Positions 36,646-46,326 of a DNA stretch of 63,036 nt are shown here, one piece after another (the stretch's first letter is position 1; each line of letters starts with the position of its first letter). Both the position numbers and the translations under genes were made by a program. The stretch spans positions 12,595-75,630 of the forward strand of contig JACFMS010000016.1 of the NCBI GenBank assembly GCA_019455285.1, in the 5' to 3' direction. The DNA is from Sphingomonadales bacterium. GTDB taxonomy: Bacteria > Pseudomonadota > Alphaproteobacteria > Sphingomonadales > Govanellaceae. The notes under the pieces were generated by a model. The model was not told where the DNA came from. It made no database searches and was given only the letters and a program-made list of their open reading frames with translations.

Positions 36646-36735
36646 CTATAGCCGATGGACTTGCTTAAGAATGTAATGAAAATCGATACCCGGCATGCGA
36701 CATAAAGTTCGATAAGTTTCCACGAAGGGGAGCCA
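36646..36735 (-). pseudogene. Remnant ORF tail, copy 2 of the WLPFVETYRTL element
   Basis: The minus-strand frame reads WLPFVETYRTL then CRMPGIDFHYILK and ends in TAG, matching copy 1 at 23860-23952. A TGA stands just two codons before the Trp and there is no start, so it is a fragment. Two copies flanking the middle block (12.8 kb apart) suggest remains of a dispersed repeat. Confidence 0.55.
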
Positions 36736-36744
36736 GAATCAGAC

Positions 36745-36776
36745 AAGGCCGCCGGAGACACCTCCGGCGGCCTTTT
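36745..36776 (+). terminator. Rho-independent-type terminator after the M24 peptidase gene
   Basis: A 13-bp stem (AAGGCCGCCGGAG and CTCCGGCGGCCTT) with a 4-nt loop runs into TTTT. It stands between the convergent M24 peptidase and leucyl aminopeptidase genes and could also act on the minus strand, where the T tract is poor. From 36777 to 36892 I see no further feature. Confidence 0.8.
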
Positions 36777-36892
36777 GCAATTGCGGGATTGGGAGCTGAG
36801 CTCCTGCGCTCCCTCTGACGTAATCTCCCAAGATCACGCGCGAGAATATCTCGAAATTCCGAACGGCTCCGCTGAATTTGCCGAGCAGCAAG

Positions 36893-38374
36893 CTAATTTA
36901 TGGTCTGTTCAACGAAATCATTCAACAACAAGACGCCATACCCGGTAGCCCCGGGAACGCCATACGGGTCTTTATCCTTGCGCCACGCCGTTCCGCAGAT
37001 ATCCAGATGCGCCCAGGGAACATTGTTTACAAAGCGGGATAGAAATTGGGCGGCCGTGGCGCTGCCGGCCATGCGCTGTTTGGTGATGTTTTGGACATCG
37101 GCCACGGATGACTCGAGCATTTTGTCGAAGGCATCGCATAACGGCAGCCGCCACACTTTTTCGCCGCTGCTGTCCGCCGCCTGGGAAAGCTGCGCCGCCA
37201 GACTATCGTTGTTGCTGAACAATCCCGCGTATTCCTGACCCAGAACCGCCGTCATGGCGCCGGTTAGGGTGGCAATGTCAATGAGGGCGCGGGGAGCATA
37301 GCGCTGTTGCGCATAAGTGATGAGGTCGGCCAGCACCAGGCGGCCTTCGGCATCGGTGTGCAGCACTTCGATCGTCTTTCCCGACAGCGAGCGGACGACG
37401 TCGCCCGGCCGCAGGGCGTGTCCCGATGGCATATTTTCCACCAGACCGATGATGCCGACCGCATGAACCGGAACGCCGCGTTCAGCCAGCGATCCCATGA
37501 CCGCCACCACCGCCGCCGCGCCGGCCATGTCGTTTTTCATGTCCCACATTTCCTCAGGCCCCTTGGGCAACAGCCCGCCTGAGTCAAAGGTGACCCCCTT
37601 GCCAAGCAACACCACCGGCGCGTCCGCACTGCCTTTCCACTCCAACACCACGACAGCGGGCGGCTCCTTGCTGCCTTGGGCAACGCCAAGGAGCGCCTCC
37701 ATTGCCAATTCCTTCAGCGCCGCCTGATCCAATACATCAACAACAAGGCCATTCCTTGTCATCTCCCGGCACCGCGCGGCAAAGCCCATGGGCGACAGCA
37801 TGTTGGCCGGCTCATTGGTCAAGTCTCGCGCCAGCCACACCGCCCGCATCAGACTTTCTAGACGGGGAAATGCTTCATGCGCCAAGCGAGCATCCGGCAA
37901 GCAGAAGCAAAGATCCAGCGGCGAAGCGGCATTCGCTTGCGTCTTGTGACGATCAAAACTGTAGCCGCTGAGGCTCGCTCCCATGGCGAGATCCAGCGCC
38001 ATATCCACGAGATTACGCTTGATCCCGGCAAGGGGCGCGAGGATGACGTCGGCCCGGTCATGCTTATGCGCGCGCAAGTGATGGGCAATGGCGCCGCCAA
38101 ACGAGCGCAAGGACTGAGGGGTAATAGTCTCTGCTGGCCCGATCCCCGCCAACGTCACCAGACGCAGGCCATTCTGAACCGGCACCAGTAGCGTCAGCAG
38201 GCGATCCGCCTCGCCCTGAAAGCCGGCGACCGTCATCGCCCGCGCGATAGTATCCTTGATCAATGGGTCATGATCAGCAAGCGCTGCGAAGGTGTTTTCT
38301 CCATTGCCTGCGATGACCGGAATGACGAGTGGAATTTCCCCTTCCCTCGGCGTCGTCGAGAAACCAATGGTCAT
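36893..38374 (-). CDS. pepA: M17 leucyl aminopeptidase
   Basis: The 493-residue cytoplasmic aminopeptidase has the two-zinc M17 site: VLLGKGVTFDSGG (Lys and first Asp), MKNDMAGAAAV (second Asp) and the signature HTDAEGRLVLADL, usually NTDAEGRL. The N-terminal domain is only weakly conserved, as in other PepA proteins. AAGGAGGG lies 6 nt before the ATG, and the upstream asparaginase stop is 2 nt before the start, so this is the last gene of the long minus-strand operon. It would finish degradation of peptides imported by the Opp-type transporter, releasing N-terminal amino acids. Confidence 0.93.
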   Translation of the reverse strand: MTIGFSTTPREGEIPLVIPVIAGNGENTFAALADHDPLIKDTIARAMTVAGFQGEADRLLTLLVPVQNGLRLVTLAGIGPAETITPQSLRSFGGAIAHHLRAHKHDRADVILAPLAGIKRNLVDMALDLAMGASLSGYSFDRHKTQANAASPLDLCFCLPDARLAHEAFPRLESLMRAVWLARDLTNEPANMLSPMGFAARCREMTRNGLVVDVLDQAALKELAMEALLGVAQGSKEPPAVVVLEWKGSADAPVVLLGKGVTFDSGGLLPKGPEEMWDMKNDMAGAAAVVAVMGSLAERGVPVHAVGIIGLVENMPSGHALRPGDVVRSLSGKTIEVLHTDAEGRLVLADLITYAQQRYAPRALIDIATLTGAMTAVLGQEYAGLFSNNDSLAAQLSQAADSSGEKVWRLPLCDAFDKMLESSVADVQNITKQRMAGSATAAQFLSRFVNNVPWAHLDICGTAWRKDKDPYGVPGATGYGVLLLNDFVEQTIN

Positions 38375-38376
38375 CG

Positions 38377-39429
38377 CTAACCCTCCTTAGCGCACGCCGG
38401 GTCAGCGCAGGGACGAATGACGCCAACCGCTTTGCCCGCCACATTCCGCACTTCCGGCGCGCAATAGGCCTTGAGCCGCTGCCAGTCGCTATCCGCCAGC
38501 ACCCCCAGATGACGCAAGACGGCGCCCATGGCCACGTCCGACGCCCGACGCGCGCCATCCACCACCTTGGTGACGATGCCAAGGCCGCGGTCGGGAATGC
38601 CGGCCGCGCATACGCCTTCAGCGCCGCTTTTGACCATCAACGCTCCGGGGAGACAAGCCATGACTTCGGTATCGAACCTGTTGCGCCCGCCCACCAGATA
38701 GGGATGCGCGGTCATGGCTTGAAAAAGGAAACTTGCGGCCTGACGCGCATCCTCAGGCAGAGCGGATGGCGCAGCAAAACGGGCGAAGGCATGGGCCAGA
38801 TCGGCAATCGACAAGGCATAGGTTGGAATACCGCAGCCATCGATGCCCCACGGCGCCGATTCAAGCTCATGATCGAATATCAGAGCCATGGCGCGCCGAA
38901 CTTCGGCCTGCACCGGATGCCCATATTCGATGTACCCCGACGGATCGGCCGCCAAATGCCGAGCCAACGTCAGAAAGCCGCAATGCTTGCCGGAGCAATT
39001 GTTATATTCCGGACGGGAAACGCCGCCCTCCCGGATCACGGCGAGGGCGGTTTGCGCGTCGATGGGCTCGGTTGCGCCGCATTCGAGATGCGCCGGCGTC
39101 AGATTCAATCGCTGTAGCCAATCGAGAACCAGATCCACATGCTGCCGTTCGCCGTTGTGGGAAGCGCAAGCCAGCGCCACATGGCGCGCGTCCAGCCCGA
39201 ACCGCTGCGCCGCTCCGGACATCACCAGGGGCAGCGCCTGAAACGGCTTGACCGCCGAACGGGGATAGATCATGGCATGCGCGTTCCCCCACTGGCCGAT
39301 GATGCGCCCTGTCGCATGCACTACCGCCGCCCACACCGCATGACGGCTTTCGATCAAGTCTCCCCGGGTGACAGCGATGGTGATCGGCTGTCCCTCAAGC
39401 GGCAAGGAGAAATCAATATCGCTTATCAT
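38377..39429 (-). CDS. Asparaginase of the Rhizobium etli (AnsA/ReAV) type
   Basis: The 350-residue enzyme keeps the residues known from the ReAV class: Ser/Lys in PRSAVKP, the second Ser in ASHNGE, the Cys-Ser-Gly-Lys-His block NNCSGKHCG and DGCGIPTY. These enzymes hydrolyse L-asparagine to aspartate and ammonia and form a class unrelated to E. coli AnsA/AnsB. The ATG at 39429 overlaps the TGA of the ABC ATPase gene (39428-39426) as ATGA, which I prefer to the ATG six codons upstream. Placement inside a peptide importer operon suggests that asparagine or a related side-chain amide is a product of the imported compound. Confidence 0.88.
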   Translation of the reverse strand: MISDIDFSLPLEGQPITIAVTRGDLIESRHAVWAAVVHATGRIIGQWGNAHAMIYPRSAVKPFQALPLVMSGAAQRFGLDARHVALACASHNGERQHVDLVLDWLQRLNLTPAHLECGATEPIDAQTALAVIREGGVSRPEYNNCSGKHCGFLTLARHLAADPSGYIEYGHPVQAEVRRAMALIFDHELESAPWGIDGCGIPTYALSIADLAHAFARFAAPSALPEDARQAASFLFQAMTAHPYLVGGRNRFDTEVMACLPGALMVKSGAEGVCAAGIPDRGLGIVTKVVDGARRASDVAMGAVLRHLGVLADSDWQRLKAYCAPEVRNVAGKAVGVIRPCADPACAKEG

Positions 39430-40232
39430 GCCATCGGCTCCTCGCATTGTTCGCGGAAAGCCGGCCCTGTCAATGTGGGGGCCGCATTCATCAGTGCCTG
39501 AGTATAGGGATGGCGCGGCGCCGCCAACACATCCGCCGCGCGACCGGTTTCGACAAATTTTCCTGATTTCATCACCGCCAGCTCATCACAAATATGACGG
39601 ATGACAGCCACATCATGACTGATGAACAGAAATGCCACCTTGAACTCCCGCTGCAGCTGCAAAAGAAGATTGAGAACTTGCGCCTGCACCGAAACATCCA
39701 AGGCGGAGGTCGGCTCATCCAGTACTAACAACCGCGGTCCGATGGCGAGGGCGCGGGCGATGGCCAGACGCTGCCGCTGGCCGCCGGAAAATTCATGGGG
39801 AAACCGCTCCAGCTGATGCTCGCCGACGCCAACCTTGGCGGCCAACTCCTCGGCCTTGCGCTTGAGCGCGCGGCGATCCCGTTCGCCGGCGATAGCCAAC
39901 GGCTCGGCGATCAACTCCCAGATCCGGCGGCGCGGGTTGAAGGACGTTTGCGGATCCTGAAAAACAATTTGAATGGCGCGGTGATCGCGCGCCATATCAA
40001 GCGGTCTGCCATGGAGTCTAATTGCGCCGGCCGTAACGGGAACGAGGCCGAGGAGAGCCTGGGCAATGGTGCTCTTGCCGCAGCCGGAGGCGCCGAGAAT
40101 GCCGAAAGTCTGCCCCTCGGCGATTTGGAAGCTGACCGTGTCAACCGCCCGCACCACCGCCGCCGCCCTGCTAAAAAGGGGCTTGCGGCGGGAGAAATGC
40201 ACGCTTAATCCGTCCACCTCGAGCAGCGTCAT
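39426..40232 (-). CDS. Oligopeptide/dipeptide ABC transporter ATPase, OppF/DppF-like
   Basis: The 268-residue ATPase has Walker A GASGCGKST, signature SGGQRQRLAIARAL and Walker B LLVLDEPTSALD. It is the second ATPase of a peptide importer. The C-terminus is shorter than most OppF proteins (no full Fe-S-type tail). Its start overlaps the stop of the OppD-like gene as ATGA and its own stop overlaps the asparaginase start, showing tight coupling. It works at the inner membrane with the permeases and lipoprotein encoded upstream. Confidence 0.9.
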   Translation of the reverse strand: MTLLEVDGLSVHFSRRKPLFSRAAAVVRAVDTVSFQIAEGQTFGILGASGCGKSTIAQALLGLVPVTAGAIRLHGRPLDMARDHRAIQIVFQDPQTSFNPRRRIWELIAEPLAIAGERDRRALKRKAEELAAKVGVGEHQLERFPHEFSGGQRQRLAIARALAIGPRLLVLDEPTSALDVSVQAQVLNLLLQLQREFKVAFLFISHDVAVIRHICDELAVMKSGKFVETGRAADVLAAPRHPYTQALMNAAPTLTGPAFREQCEEPMA

Positions 40233-41242
40233 GCTTTTGCTCTCCGCTCGCTATTTCGCCAGCAGGCAACCTCATGCTCCGGCGCGCCGGCGACAACCGC
40301 CTCCATTGCCGGCTTGCGCCCGCATTGATCATCCGCCACTTTGCAGCGGCTCTGAAACCTGCAGCCTCGCGGCGGATCGATGAGAGAGGGAACCGTGCCG
40401 TCAATGGCGTCAAGCGCGCTTTTGGGCTGCTTTGATCCCGGCATGGCCGCCAACAGCGCCCGGGTATAGGGGTGCGCGGGGCAGCGCAGCACATCCGCCG
40501 TCCGGCCGCTTTCCGCAATCTCCCCCGCATAGAGGACATAGACGCGATCACAGAGCTGATGCACGATCGCCATGTCATGGGTGATGAACAGAACCGCAGC
40601 GCCAAGATCGCGCGCCTTGCGCCAGATCAGCCGCAAAATTTCCGCCTGCGTCAGCACATCAAGCGCCGTGGTCGGCTCGTCCGCCACCAGCACGGAGGGC
40701 TCGCACGAAAAAGCCATGGCCAGTAAAACCCGCTGCCGCATACCGCCGCTGAGCATATGGGGATAGCTGTCCATGACGCGCAAGGCGTCATCCACCTGCA
40801 TGCTTTCCAGAAGCGACAGAGCGCGCGCAATCGCCGTTTGATGGTCGATCCCCTGATGCCGGCGCAAAATCGCCGTGATCTGCCGGCCAATGCGAATGGT
40901 CGGATTCAAGGCGTTCATGGGCTCTTGAAACACCATGGCGATATCGCGGCCGCGCCGGCGCTCAAGTTCCGCCTCACTCATGGCCATGATGTCCGAGCCA
41001 AGCACACGCACTGTTCCGCCGGTCTGTCGAAACTGGCCTTGCGGCAGCAAGCGCATGGCGGACATGGCGATGACCGACTTTCCCGACCCGGACTCCCCCA
41101 CCAGGCCGACGATTTCGCCCGGATTGATATGCAAGGAGACATCTTTCAGAGCCTTGACGGCGCCGCGCGGCGACGGAAACTCCAGGCTGAGGTTGCAGAT
41201 GTCGATAACCGGCGTCTTATGGGGCGAAGGCATGATCATCAT
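40229..41242 (-). CDS. Oligopeptide/dipeptide ABC transporter ATPase, OppD/DppD-like
   Basis: The 337-residue ATPase has Walker A GESGSGKS, signature LSGGMRQRVLLAMA and the C-terminal cysteine-containing tail PPRGCRFQSRCKVADDQCG typical of OppD/DppD. It powers import with the OppF-like partner. The first of two adjacent ATGs (41242) overlaps the TGA of the permease gene as ATGA. Confidence 0.92.
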   Translation of the reverse strand: MMIMPSPHKTPVIDICNLSLEFPSPRGAVKALKDVSLHINPGEIVGLVGESGSGKSVIAMSAMRLLPQGQFRQTGGTVRVLGSDIMAMSEAELERRRGRDIAMVFQEPMNALNPTIRIGRQITAILRRHQGIDHQTAIARALSLLESMQVDDALRVMDSYPHMLSGGMRQRVLLAMAFSCEPSVLVADEPTTALDVLTQAEILRLIWRKARDLGAAVLFITHDMAIVHQLCDRVYVLYAGEIAESGRTADVLRCPAHPYTRALLAAMPGSKQPKSALDAIDGTVPSLIDPPRGCRFQSRCKVADDQCGRKPAMEAVVAGAPEHEVACWRNSERRAKA

Positions 41243-42096
41243 CCGATGGAACGGGACTTGGATTTGGGATCCAGCGCATCCCGCAAGCCATCGCCCAGCA
41301 AATTAAACCCATAAACGGTGATCGCCATCACCAAGCCGGGAAACGCCGAATACCACCATTGCTCCAGCACGTAATGGCGGCCCGCGTTGATCAGTGCTCC
41401 CCATTCCGCTGCCGGCGGCTGCGCCCCCAGGCCGATGAAGCTGAGCGCGGCGGCCGCCAAAATCGCGGCTCCGACATGCATGGTCATCAACACCAGAATG
41501 TGCGGCAGGACGTTGGGAATGATGTTGACGCGCAGTTGGTGCCAGGTTCCCGCCCCCATGACTTGCGAGGCGCGCACGAAATTGAGCTGCTTTATCGCCA
41601 ACGTCTGAGCGCGGGCGACCCTGGTGTAATAAGGCACCGCCAACAACCCGAGCGCCAGCGCCGCATTGACAAGACTAGGCCCCAAGGCGGCGGTGAGCGC
41701 CATGGCGATCACCAGCCCCGGCAATGCCATGACCACATCCATCAGCCGCATGATCAAGGAGTCGGAAGTTTTGCCCACGTATCCCGAGAAGCAACCGATC
41801 AACGTTCCCAGCACGCTGGCGATCGCGACAATGCCCAGCCCAACCGCCAGTGAGGCGCGCGCGCCCCACAGAATGCGCGACAGAAGGTCGCGGCCCACCT
41901 CATCGGTGCCAGCCCAATGGGTGGGCCCGGGCGGCAGCAAGCGCTGATCCAGCGCAATGGCATCCGGGTCATATGGCGCAATGAGCGGGGCGAGAAGCGC
42001 CGTGCCAGCGATCAACATCACCACCATAAAGCCGATGGCAGCGGCAGGGTGACGGCGCGCCAGATCGACCAGGGCCTTCAATCGGCTACGCCCCAT
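41239..42096 (-). CDS. Peptide ABC transporter permease, OppC/DppC-like
   Basis: The 285-residue inner-membrane permease starts MGRSRLKALVDLARRHPAAA, has a first membrane helix IGFMVVMLIAGTALLAPLIA, the family stretch HWAGTDEVGRDLLSRILWGA and the EAA loop region RASQVMGAGTWHQLRVNIIP. The longer frame upstream belongs to the overlapping permease gene. The ATG at 42096 shares a base with the upstream TGA (TGATG), so translation is coupled. Confidence 0.92.
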   Translation of the reverse strand: MGRSRLKALVDLARRHPAAAIGFMVVMLIAGTALLAPLIAPYDPDAIALDQRLLPPGPTHWAGTDEVGRDLLSRILWGARASLAVGLGIVAIASVLGTLIGCFSGYVGKTSDSLIMRLMDVVMALPGLVIAMALTAALGPSLVNAALALGLLAVPYYTRVARAQTLAIKQLNFVRASQVMGAGTWHQLRVNIIPNVLPHILVLMTMHVGAAILAAAALSFIGLGAQPPAAEWGALINAGRHYVLEQWWYSAFPGLVMAITVYGFNLLGDGLRDALDPKSKSRSIG

Positions 42097-43112
42097 CAGC
42101 CGATCTCCCGAATTTGCGGGTTGATGGCCATATAGAGCAGATCCACCGCAAAATTGATGATCACGTAGGCCATGGAGACAATCACGGTAAAACACATGAT
42201 CATCGGGAAATCGAGCGCGAAAATGGCTTCCAGGACCAGGGAGCCGGCGCCCGGCCACATGAAGATCGTCTCCACCACCACGGAGCCGAACAGCAAAGCC
42301 GCAAACTCCAGGCCAAGCACGGTGACGAAGGGGATGAGCGCATTGCGCAGCGCATGATTGAAGATCACCGTCCGACGAGGGATGCCGCTGGCGATGGCGG
42401 TGCGAATGTAGTCCTCGCTCAAGACCTCGATCATCGACGCCCGGATGATGCGCAACATGCCGCCGAACGATACCAGGGCCAGGGTCAGCGCCGGCAGCAG
42501 CAAATGCTCTAGCGCATTCCGCAACACCGCCCACTGCCCCTGAAGCGCCGCATCGAGCGTGTAAAATCCCGTCATTGCCGCCGGCGGATCCAGGGCGTCA
42601 TCCAGACGGCCGACACCCGGCAATATCCCAAGCTGGCCATAGAAAATCAGCAACAGCATCAGGCCGAGCCAGAATGAGGGCACGGAAATGCCGAAGGTGG
42701 CCGCTGCGCGAATGAAATGATCAAACCAGCTTCCATGCCGCACCGCGGCCGCCACGCCCAAGATGACGCCCAGCGTCACCGATATAAATAGCGCCGTCAG
42801 CATCAATTCCAGGGTCGCCGGAAAAACCGCGGCAAGCTCGCGCAATACCGGACGTTGCGTCACGATGGAAGCGCCAAAATCACCTTGCAGCAGATCATGA
42901 AGATAGCGCGCATATTGAGCATGAAGCGGCTGATCGAGACCAAGGGCCGCACGCATCTTCTCAATGGCTTCCGGACCCGCCCGTGGACCGGCCATCAATT
43001 GCGCCGGATCACCGGGCAATTGGTGGGAAATTACGAACGTGATAAGCGTCACGCACAGCACCACGGCCAACAGCATCAAGAGACGCCAGACGATGCGGTT
43101 CAGAGCCATCAT
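42096..43112 (-). CDS. Peptide ABC transporter permease, OppB/DppB-like
   Basis: The 338-residue permease begins MMALNRIVWRLLMLLAVVLC, followed by FVISHQLPGDPAQLMAG, the typical periplasmic start of OppB/DppB proteins, then five further membrane segments and the EAA loop near YIRTAIASGIPRRTVIFNHA. The ATG at 43112 overlaps the stop of the binding-protein gene as ATGA; the longer frame starts inside that gene and is not used. Confidence 0.92.
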   Translation of the reverse strand: MMALNRIVWRLLMLLAVVLCVTLITFVISHQLPGDPAQLMAGPRAGPEAIEKMRAALGLDQPLHAQYARYLHDLLQGDFGASIVTQRPVLRELAAVFPATLELMLTALFISVTLGVILGVAAAVRHGSWFDHFIRAAATFGISVPSFWLGLMLLLIFYGQLGILPGVGRLDDALDPPAAMTGFYTLDAALQGQWAVLRNALEHLLLPALTLALVSFGGMLRIIRASMIEVLSEDYIRTAIASGIPRRTVIFNHALRNALIPFVTVLGLEFAALLFGSVVVETIFMWPGAGSLVLEAIFALDFPMIMCFTVIVSMAYVIINFAVDLLYMAINPQIREIG

Positions 43113-44680
43113 GGCGCATCGTCTCCGCGGTACATACTCTCGACATTGTATATGCCGGGTTGCCAAGCATTATACCGAAGCCCACGAACGTCGGTGCGGT
43201 AGGCCAATAGCCCGTGCACGGCAAAGAGGTTGACCATGGGCTCTTCGGCCATGACGATGCGTTGAGCTTGCTCATAAAGAGCCGTGCGTTCCTCCGCATC
43301 CATGGCGTGTTCCGCCCGTGTGAGCAGGCCGTCGACCTCCGCGTTGGCGTAGCGCGACAGGTTGTACCCCTCCCCCGCATTCAAGGAGTGATAGGCAAAC
43401 TGCATGATGGGCCAGGGATCGGGAAAATCCGCCGACCAGTTGCTGAGGGTGAGATCAAAATCCCCCGCCAGCACCTTGGCGAAGGCTGAGGGAGCCAAAG
43501 TTTCCAGTCGGATCTTCAGCCCCGCATCGGCAAGCTGATTTTGAATGGCCAAGGCGGTGGAATCCACCGTGGCGGAAGCGGGCACATAGGACAAGGTAAA
43601 TGCCGTTCTCGGCGCGATTCCGGCCTCCTTTAGAAGCGCGCGCGCCGTGCTCAGATCACGCAGCACTTCCGGCAGGTCAGGATCATGCCCCGGAATCCCC
43701 GCCGGCAAGACGCCATTGACAAGCGAGGCGTGGCCATGCACCACGCCCGAAGCAATGGCGCGCCGGTCGATGGCCAACGATATGGCCTTGCGCACCCGGA
43801 TATCGGTAAAAGGCGCGCGCGTGGTGTTCATGGCCAGGGCGACGATAACCGGCGTTGGCCGTTCAAACAGCACGACGCCAGACATCTGCGCCACCTTGTC
43901 CGCCATATCCGGCGTAACGCCCTCGAAAATATCGATGTCGCCGCGCTCCAGGAGAAGCCGCCGGGAGGCATTATCCTTGACCGTCTTGAGGACTATTTTT
44001 TGAAAGTAGCGCGGCGTTTCGGCGGCGTAGGGATTGGGCTTGAGCACGATTCGTTGCCCCCGCTCCCACGATGCGACGCGATAAGGGCCGCTGCCCGCGG
44101 TGTGTTCCGACAGCCATGCCCTGGCCAGATCATCTCCCTTTTGATGCGCCAAGACCGTGGGATTGATCACCACCATGGGCGGCAGCGCCAGAATGAGCGG
44201 AAAGATTGGTGACGGCGCCGCAAGCCGAAAACGCACCGTGCGCGCATCGATCGCCTCCACGTCTTCCAGCCCGGAGAGCGCTTGCGCCGGCCCCAGCCCC
44301 AAGCGGAGCGTCCGCAGAAAGGAGAAACGCACCGCCGCCGCCGTCACCAACGATCCGTCATCAAAGCGGTGGTTCTGTTTTAAGGTAAAAAGCCAGCTCT
44401 TGCCGTCATCATCGAGCCGCCAGGATTCCGCAAGCTCGCCTTCAACTGCGCCGGTCGGCGACCCATCCGCCACCACGAACCGCAGCAGACGCTCATAGGA
44501 CAACGACATCGGGGCGAAATTATACGCCATGACGGTCGTCCCCGGATCAATGGTGGACAAGCCAGAAGCCTTGCCGATGATCAGCGTTTGTCGGCGCGCC
44601 TGCGATACGGCATCATCATCGCAAGCGGCAAGCCAAGGCGCCGAAAGCATAAACGCCAGGGCAATACCCAGGAGCCGCAT
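43109..44680 (-). CDS. Peptide ABC transporter substrate-binding lipoprotein (family 5)
   Basis: The 523-residue SBP_bac_5 protein has a lipoprotein signal ending in the lipobox LAAC, so it is anchored at the periplasmic face of the inner membrane. The mature part shows the DppA/OppA-type layout with RLLRFVVADGSPTGAVEGELAESW and later LSNWSADFPDPWPIMQFAYH. It gives the importer its specificity, probably for peptides or peptide-like amides delivered through TonB receptor 4. Its ATG is one nucleotide after the TGA of the acyl-CoA ligase gene. Confidence 0.92.
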   Translation of the reverse strand: MRLLGIALAFMLSAPWLAACDDDAVSQARRQTLIIGKASGLSTIDPGTTVMAYNFAPMSLSYERLLRFVVADGSPTGAVEGELAESWRLDDDGKSWLFTLKQNHRFDDGSLVTAAAVRFSFLRTLRLGLGPAQALSGLEDVEAIDARTVRFRLAAPSPIFPLILALPPMVVINPTVLAHQKGDDLARAWLSEHTAGSGPYRVASWERGQRIVLKPNPYAAETPRYFQKIVLKTVKDNASRRLLLERGDIDIFEGVTPDMADKVAQMSGVVLFERPTPVIVALAMNTTRAPFTDIRVRKAISLAIDRRAIASGVVHGHASLVNGVLPAGIPGHDPDLPEVLRDLSTARALLKEAGIAPRTAFTLSYVPASATVDSTALAIQNQLADAGLKIRLETLAPSAFAKVLAGDFDLTLSNWSADFPDPWPIMQFAYHSLNAGEGYNLSRYANAEVDGLLTRAEHAMDAEERTALYEQAQRIVMAEEPMVNLFAVHGLLAYRTDVRGLRYNAWQPGIYNVESMYRGDDAP

Positions 44681-44681
44681 A

Positions 44682-46298
44682 TCAACGCGCTCCCTTGGCG
44701 TCCGTGTCGCTGGAAAGCGCGGCGATAGCCTGCCGCTTTAGCAGCGGCTTGTCGATCTTGCCCACCGGCAGCATGGGCAATTCATTCCGCACGAAAAACC
44801 GTTTCGGCACCTTGTAATTGGCCAGCCGCTCCTTGCAATAGGCGGCAAGCTCATCGGCCGTAACGCTGACGCCTGGGGTGGCGAGCACGTAGGCCTCGCC
44901 CACTTCCTGGTAGAGGGGATCGGGCACGCCGATCACCGCCGCCAGCGCCACGGCGGGATGCGCGACGATGACGTCTTCGATCTCGCGCGGATAGACGTTG
45001 AAGCCGCCGGACTTGAACATCTCCGACATCCGCCCGACCAGCGTGATATTGCCATCGGCGCGCCAGTACCCGATATCGCCGGACCGCAGCCAGCCGTCGG
45101 CGGTAAAAGCGTCACGGGTCGCCTCGGGCTTATTATAGTAGCCGAGCATGTTGAACTCGCCCTTGAACTGAATTTCGCCCGGCTCGCCGACGCCGCACTC
45201 CCGGCCTTCCGCCGTAACGATCCGGCAGGGATATTCAGGCGCGGGCCGGCCGACGCTGTCGGCCAGAACTTCAAGGTCGGCATCCGGCGTGGTGAACGTC
45301 ATGTCGGAGGTGGACTCGGTCAAGCCATAAAGCGTCACCAGGCGGGCGCCGATTTGCTGGAAGCGGAGGATCTGATCGCGCGGCATGGCGGCGCCGCCCC
45401 AGACGATGGTTTGCAGGCAGGTCAGATCACGTTGGAAAAATCCCGGCTGATCCGCCGCTAGAATGAACATGGTTGGCACGCCGATCCACAGATTGACACG
45501 CTCCCGTTCGATCACATTAGCCACCTCAACCGGGTCGAACCGGGCCATGAAAATCAGCGTGCCGCCGCGAATGAGCGTGGTGCAGCAGGTATCGCCGACG
45601 CAGGCCACATGATTGATGGGAAACGGGCAGACGGCGCGCGGCACGTCAACACCGAACTCCCGTCCCTGAATGGCGTTGCCGAAACACAGCCCATAATGCG
45701 ACAGCATGGCACCCTTGGGCTTGCCGGTGGAGCCCGAGGTATAGACGATCAGCGCCGGGTCGAGACGGTCAACGGCGGCTGCCGCTTCAAGGTAGCGTGC
45801 TGAAGAAATCCGCTCTCCGCTGTTCAGGAAGTCGGCATAGGAAATCGCGCCTTCGATCGACTCATCCACGGCCACCAGCGTTTCCACGCCCGGATATTCG
45901 CGGCGCAAGGTTGCTAGATCGACGCGATAATCGCGGCCCTCGAATGTCGCTAGCGAGAAGATGACCTTCGGCGATGCATCGCCGACCAGATAGCGGTATT
46001 CATCAATATGATAGCGTGGGCTTAGCCCCAGCCAGATGGCGCCAATGCCGGTGGCGGCCAGAAACACCACGAAGAATTCCGGCGACGGCAAGGCCAACAT
46101 GGCGACCCGGTCGCCCTTGCCGACCCCCGCCGCCAGCAGCGCCCGCGCGCACTTTTCGACCTCCGCGCTCAATTGTGCATAGGTTAGGCGACGCGCGCCG
46201 CAAACCACCGCCTCGCGATCGGGCGCGAGGCGCGCATAATGATGAGCGTAATCGGTAATACGGGTTAGGACGGGAGCGGCCTCAAGTCGATCGGGCAT
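44682..46298 (-). CDS. AMP-forming acyl-CoA synthetase
   Basis: The 538-residue class I adenylate-forming ligase has the P-loop YTSGSTGKPKGAMLSH, the block YGLTESTSD, the hinge SGDIGYWRADGNITLVGRMS and the C-terminal catalytic Lys motif PVGKIDKPLLKR. It would convert a carboxylic acid to its CoA ester with ATP. I start at MPDRLEAAPV (46298) with AGAGGAAG 9 nt upstream; the longer frame uses a TTG. Next to a MaoC hydratase and two hydrolases, it suggests that an acyl group released from the imported compound enters a beta-oxidation-like route. Chain length preference is unknown. Confidence 0.9.
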   Translation of the reverse strand: MPDRLEAAPVLTRITDYAHHYARLAPDREAVVCGARRLTYAQLSAEVEKCARALLAAGVGKGDRVAMLALPSPEFFVVFLAATGIGAIWLGLSPRYHIDEYRYLVGDASPKVIFSLATFEGRDYRVDLATLRREYPGVETLVAVDESIEGAISYADFLNSGERISSARYLEAAAAVDRLDPALIVYTSGSTGKPKGAMLSHYGLCFGNAIQGREFGVDVPRAVCPFPINHVACVGDTCCTTLIRGGTLIFMARFDPVEVANVIERERVNLWIGVPTMFILAADQPGFFQRDLTCLQTIVWGGAAMPRDQILRFQQIGARLVTLYGLTESTSDMTFTTPDADLEVLADSVGRPAPEYPCRIVTAEGRECGVGEPGEIQFKGEFNMLGYYNKPEATRDAFTADGWLRSGDIGYWRADGNITLVGRMSEMFKSGGFNVYPREIEDVIVAHPAVALAAVIGVPDPLYQEVGEAYVLATPGVSVTADELAAYCKERLANYKVPKRFFVRNELPMLPVGKIDKPLLKRQAIAALSSDTDAKGAR

Positions 46299-46326
46299 CT
46301 GCAAACACTTCCTCTTCAACCGCCTC

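Noticed and set aside
41239-42534. A 431-codon version of the OppC-like permease starting at 42534
   Set aside because: The first 146 codons lie in another frame of the OppB-like gene and do not resemble a permease; the start at 42096 with TGATG overlap fits.
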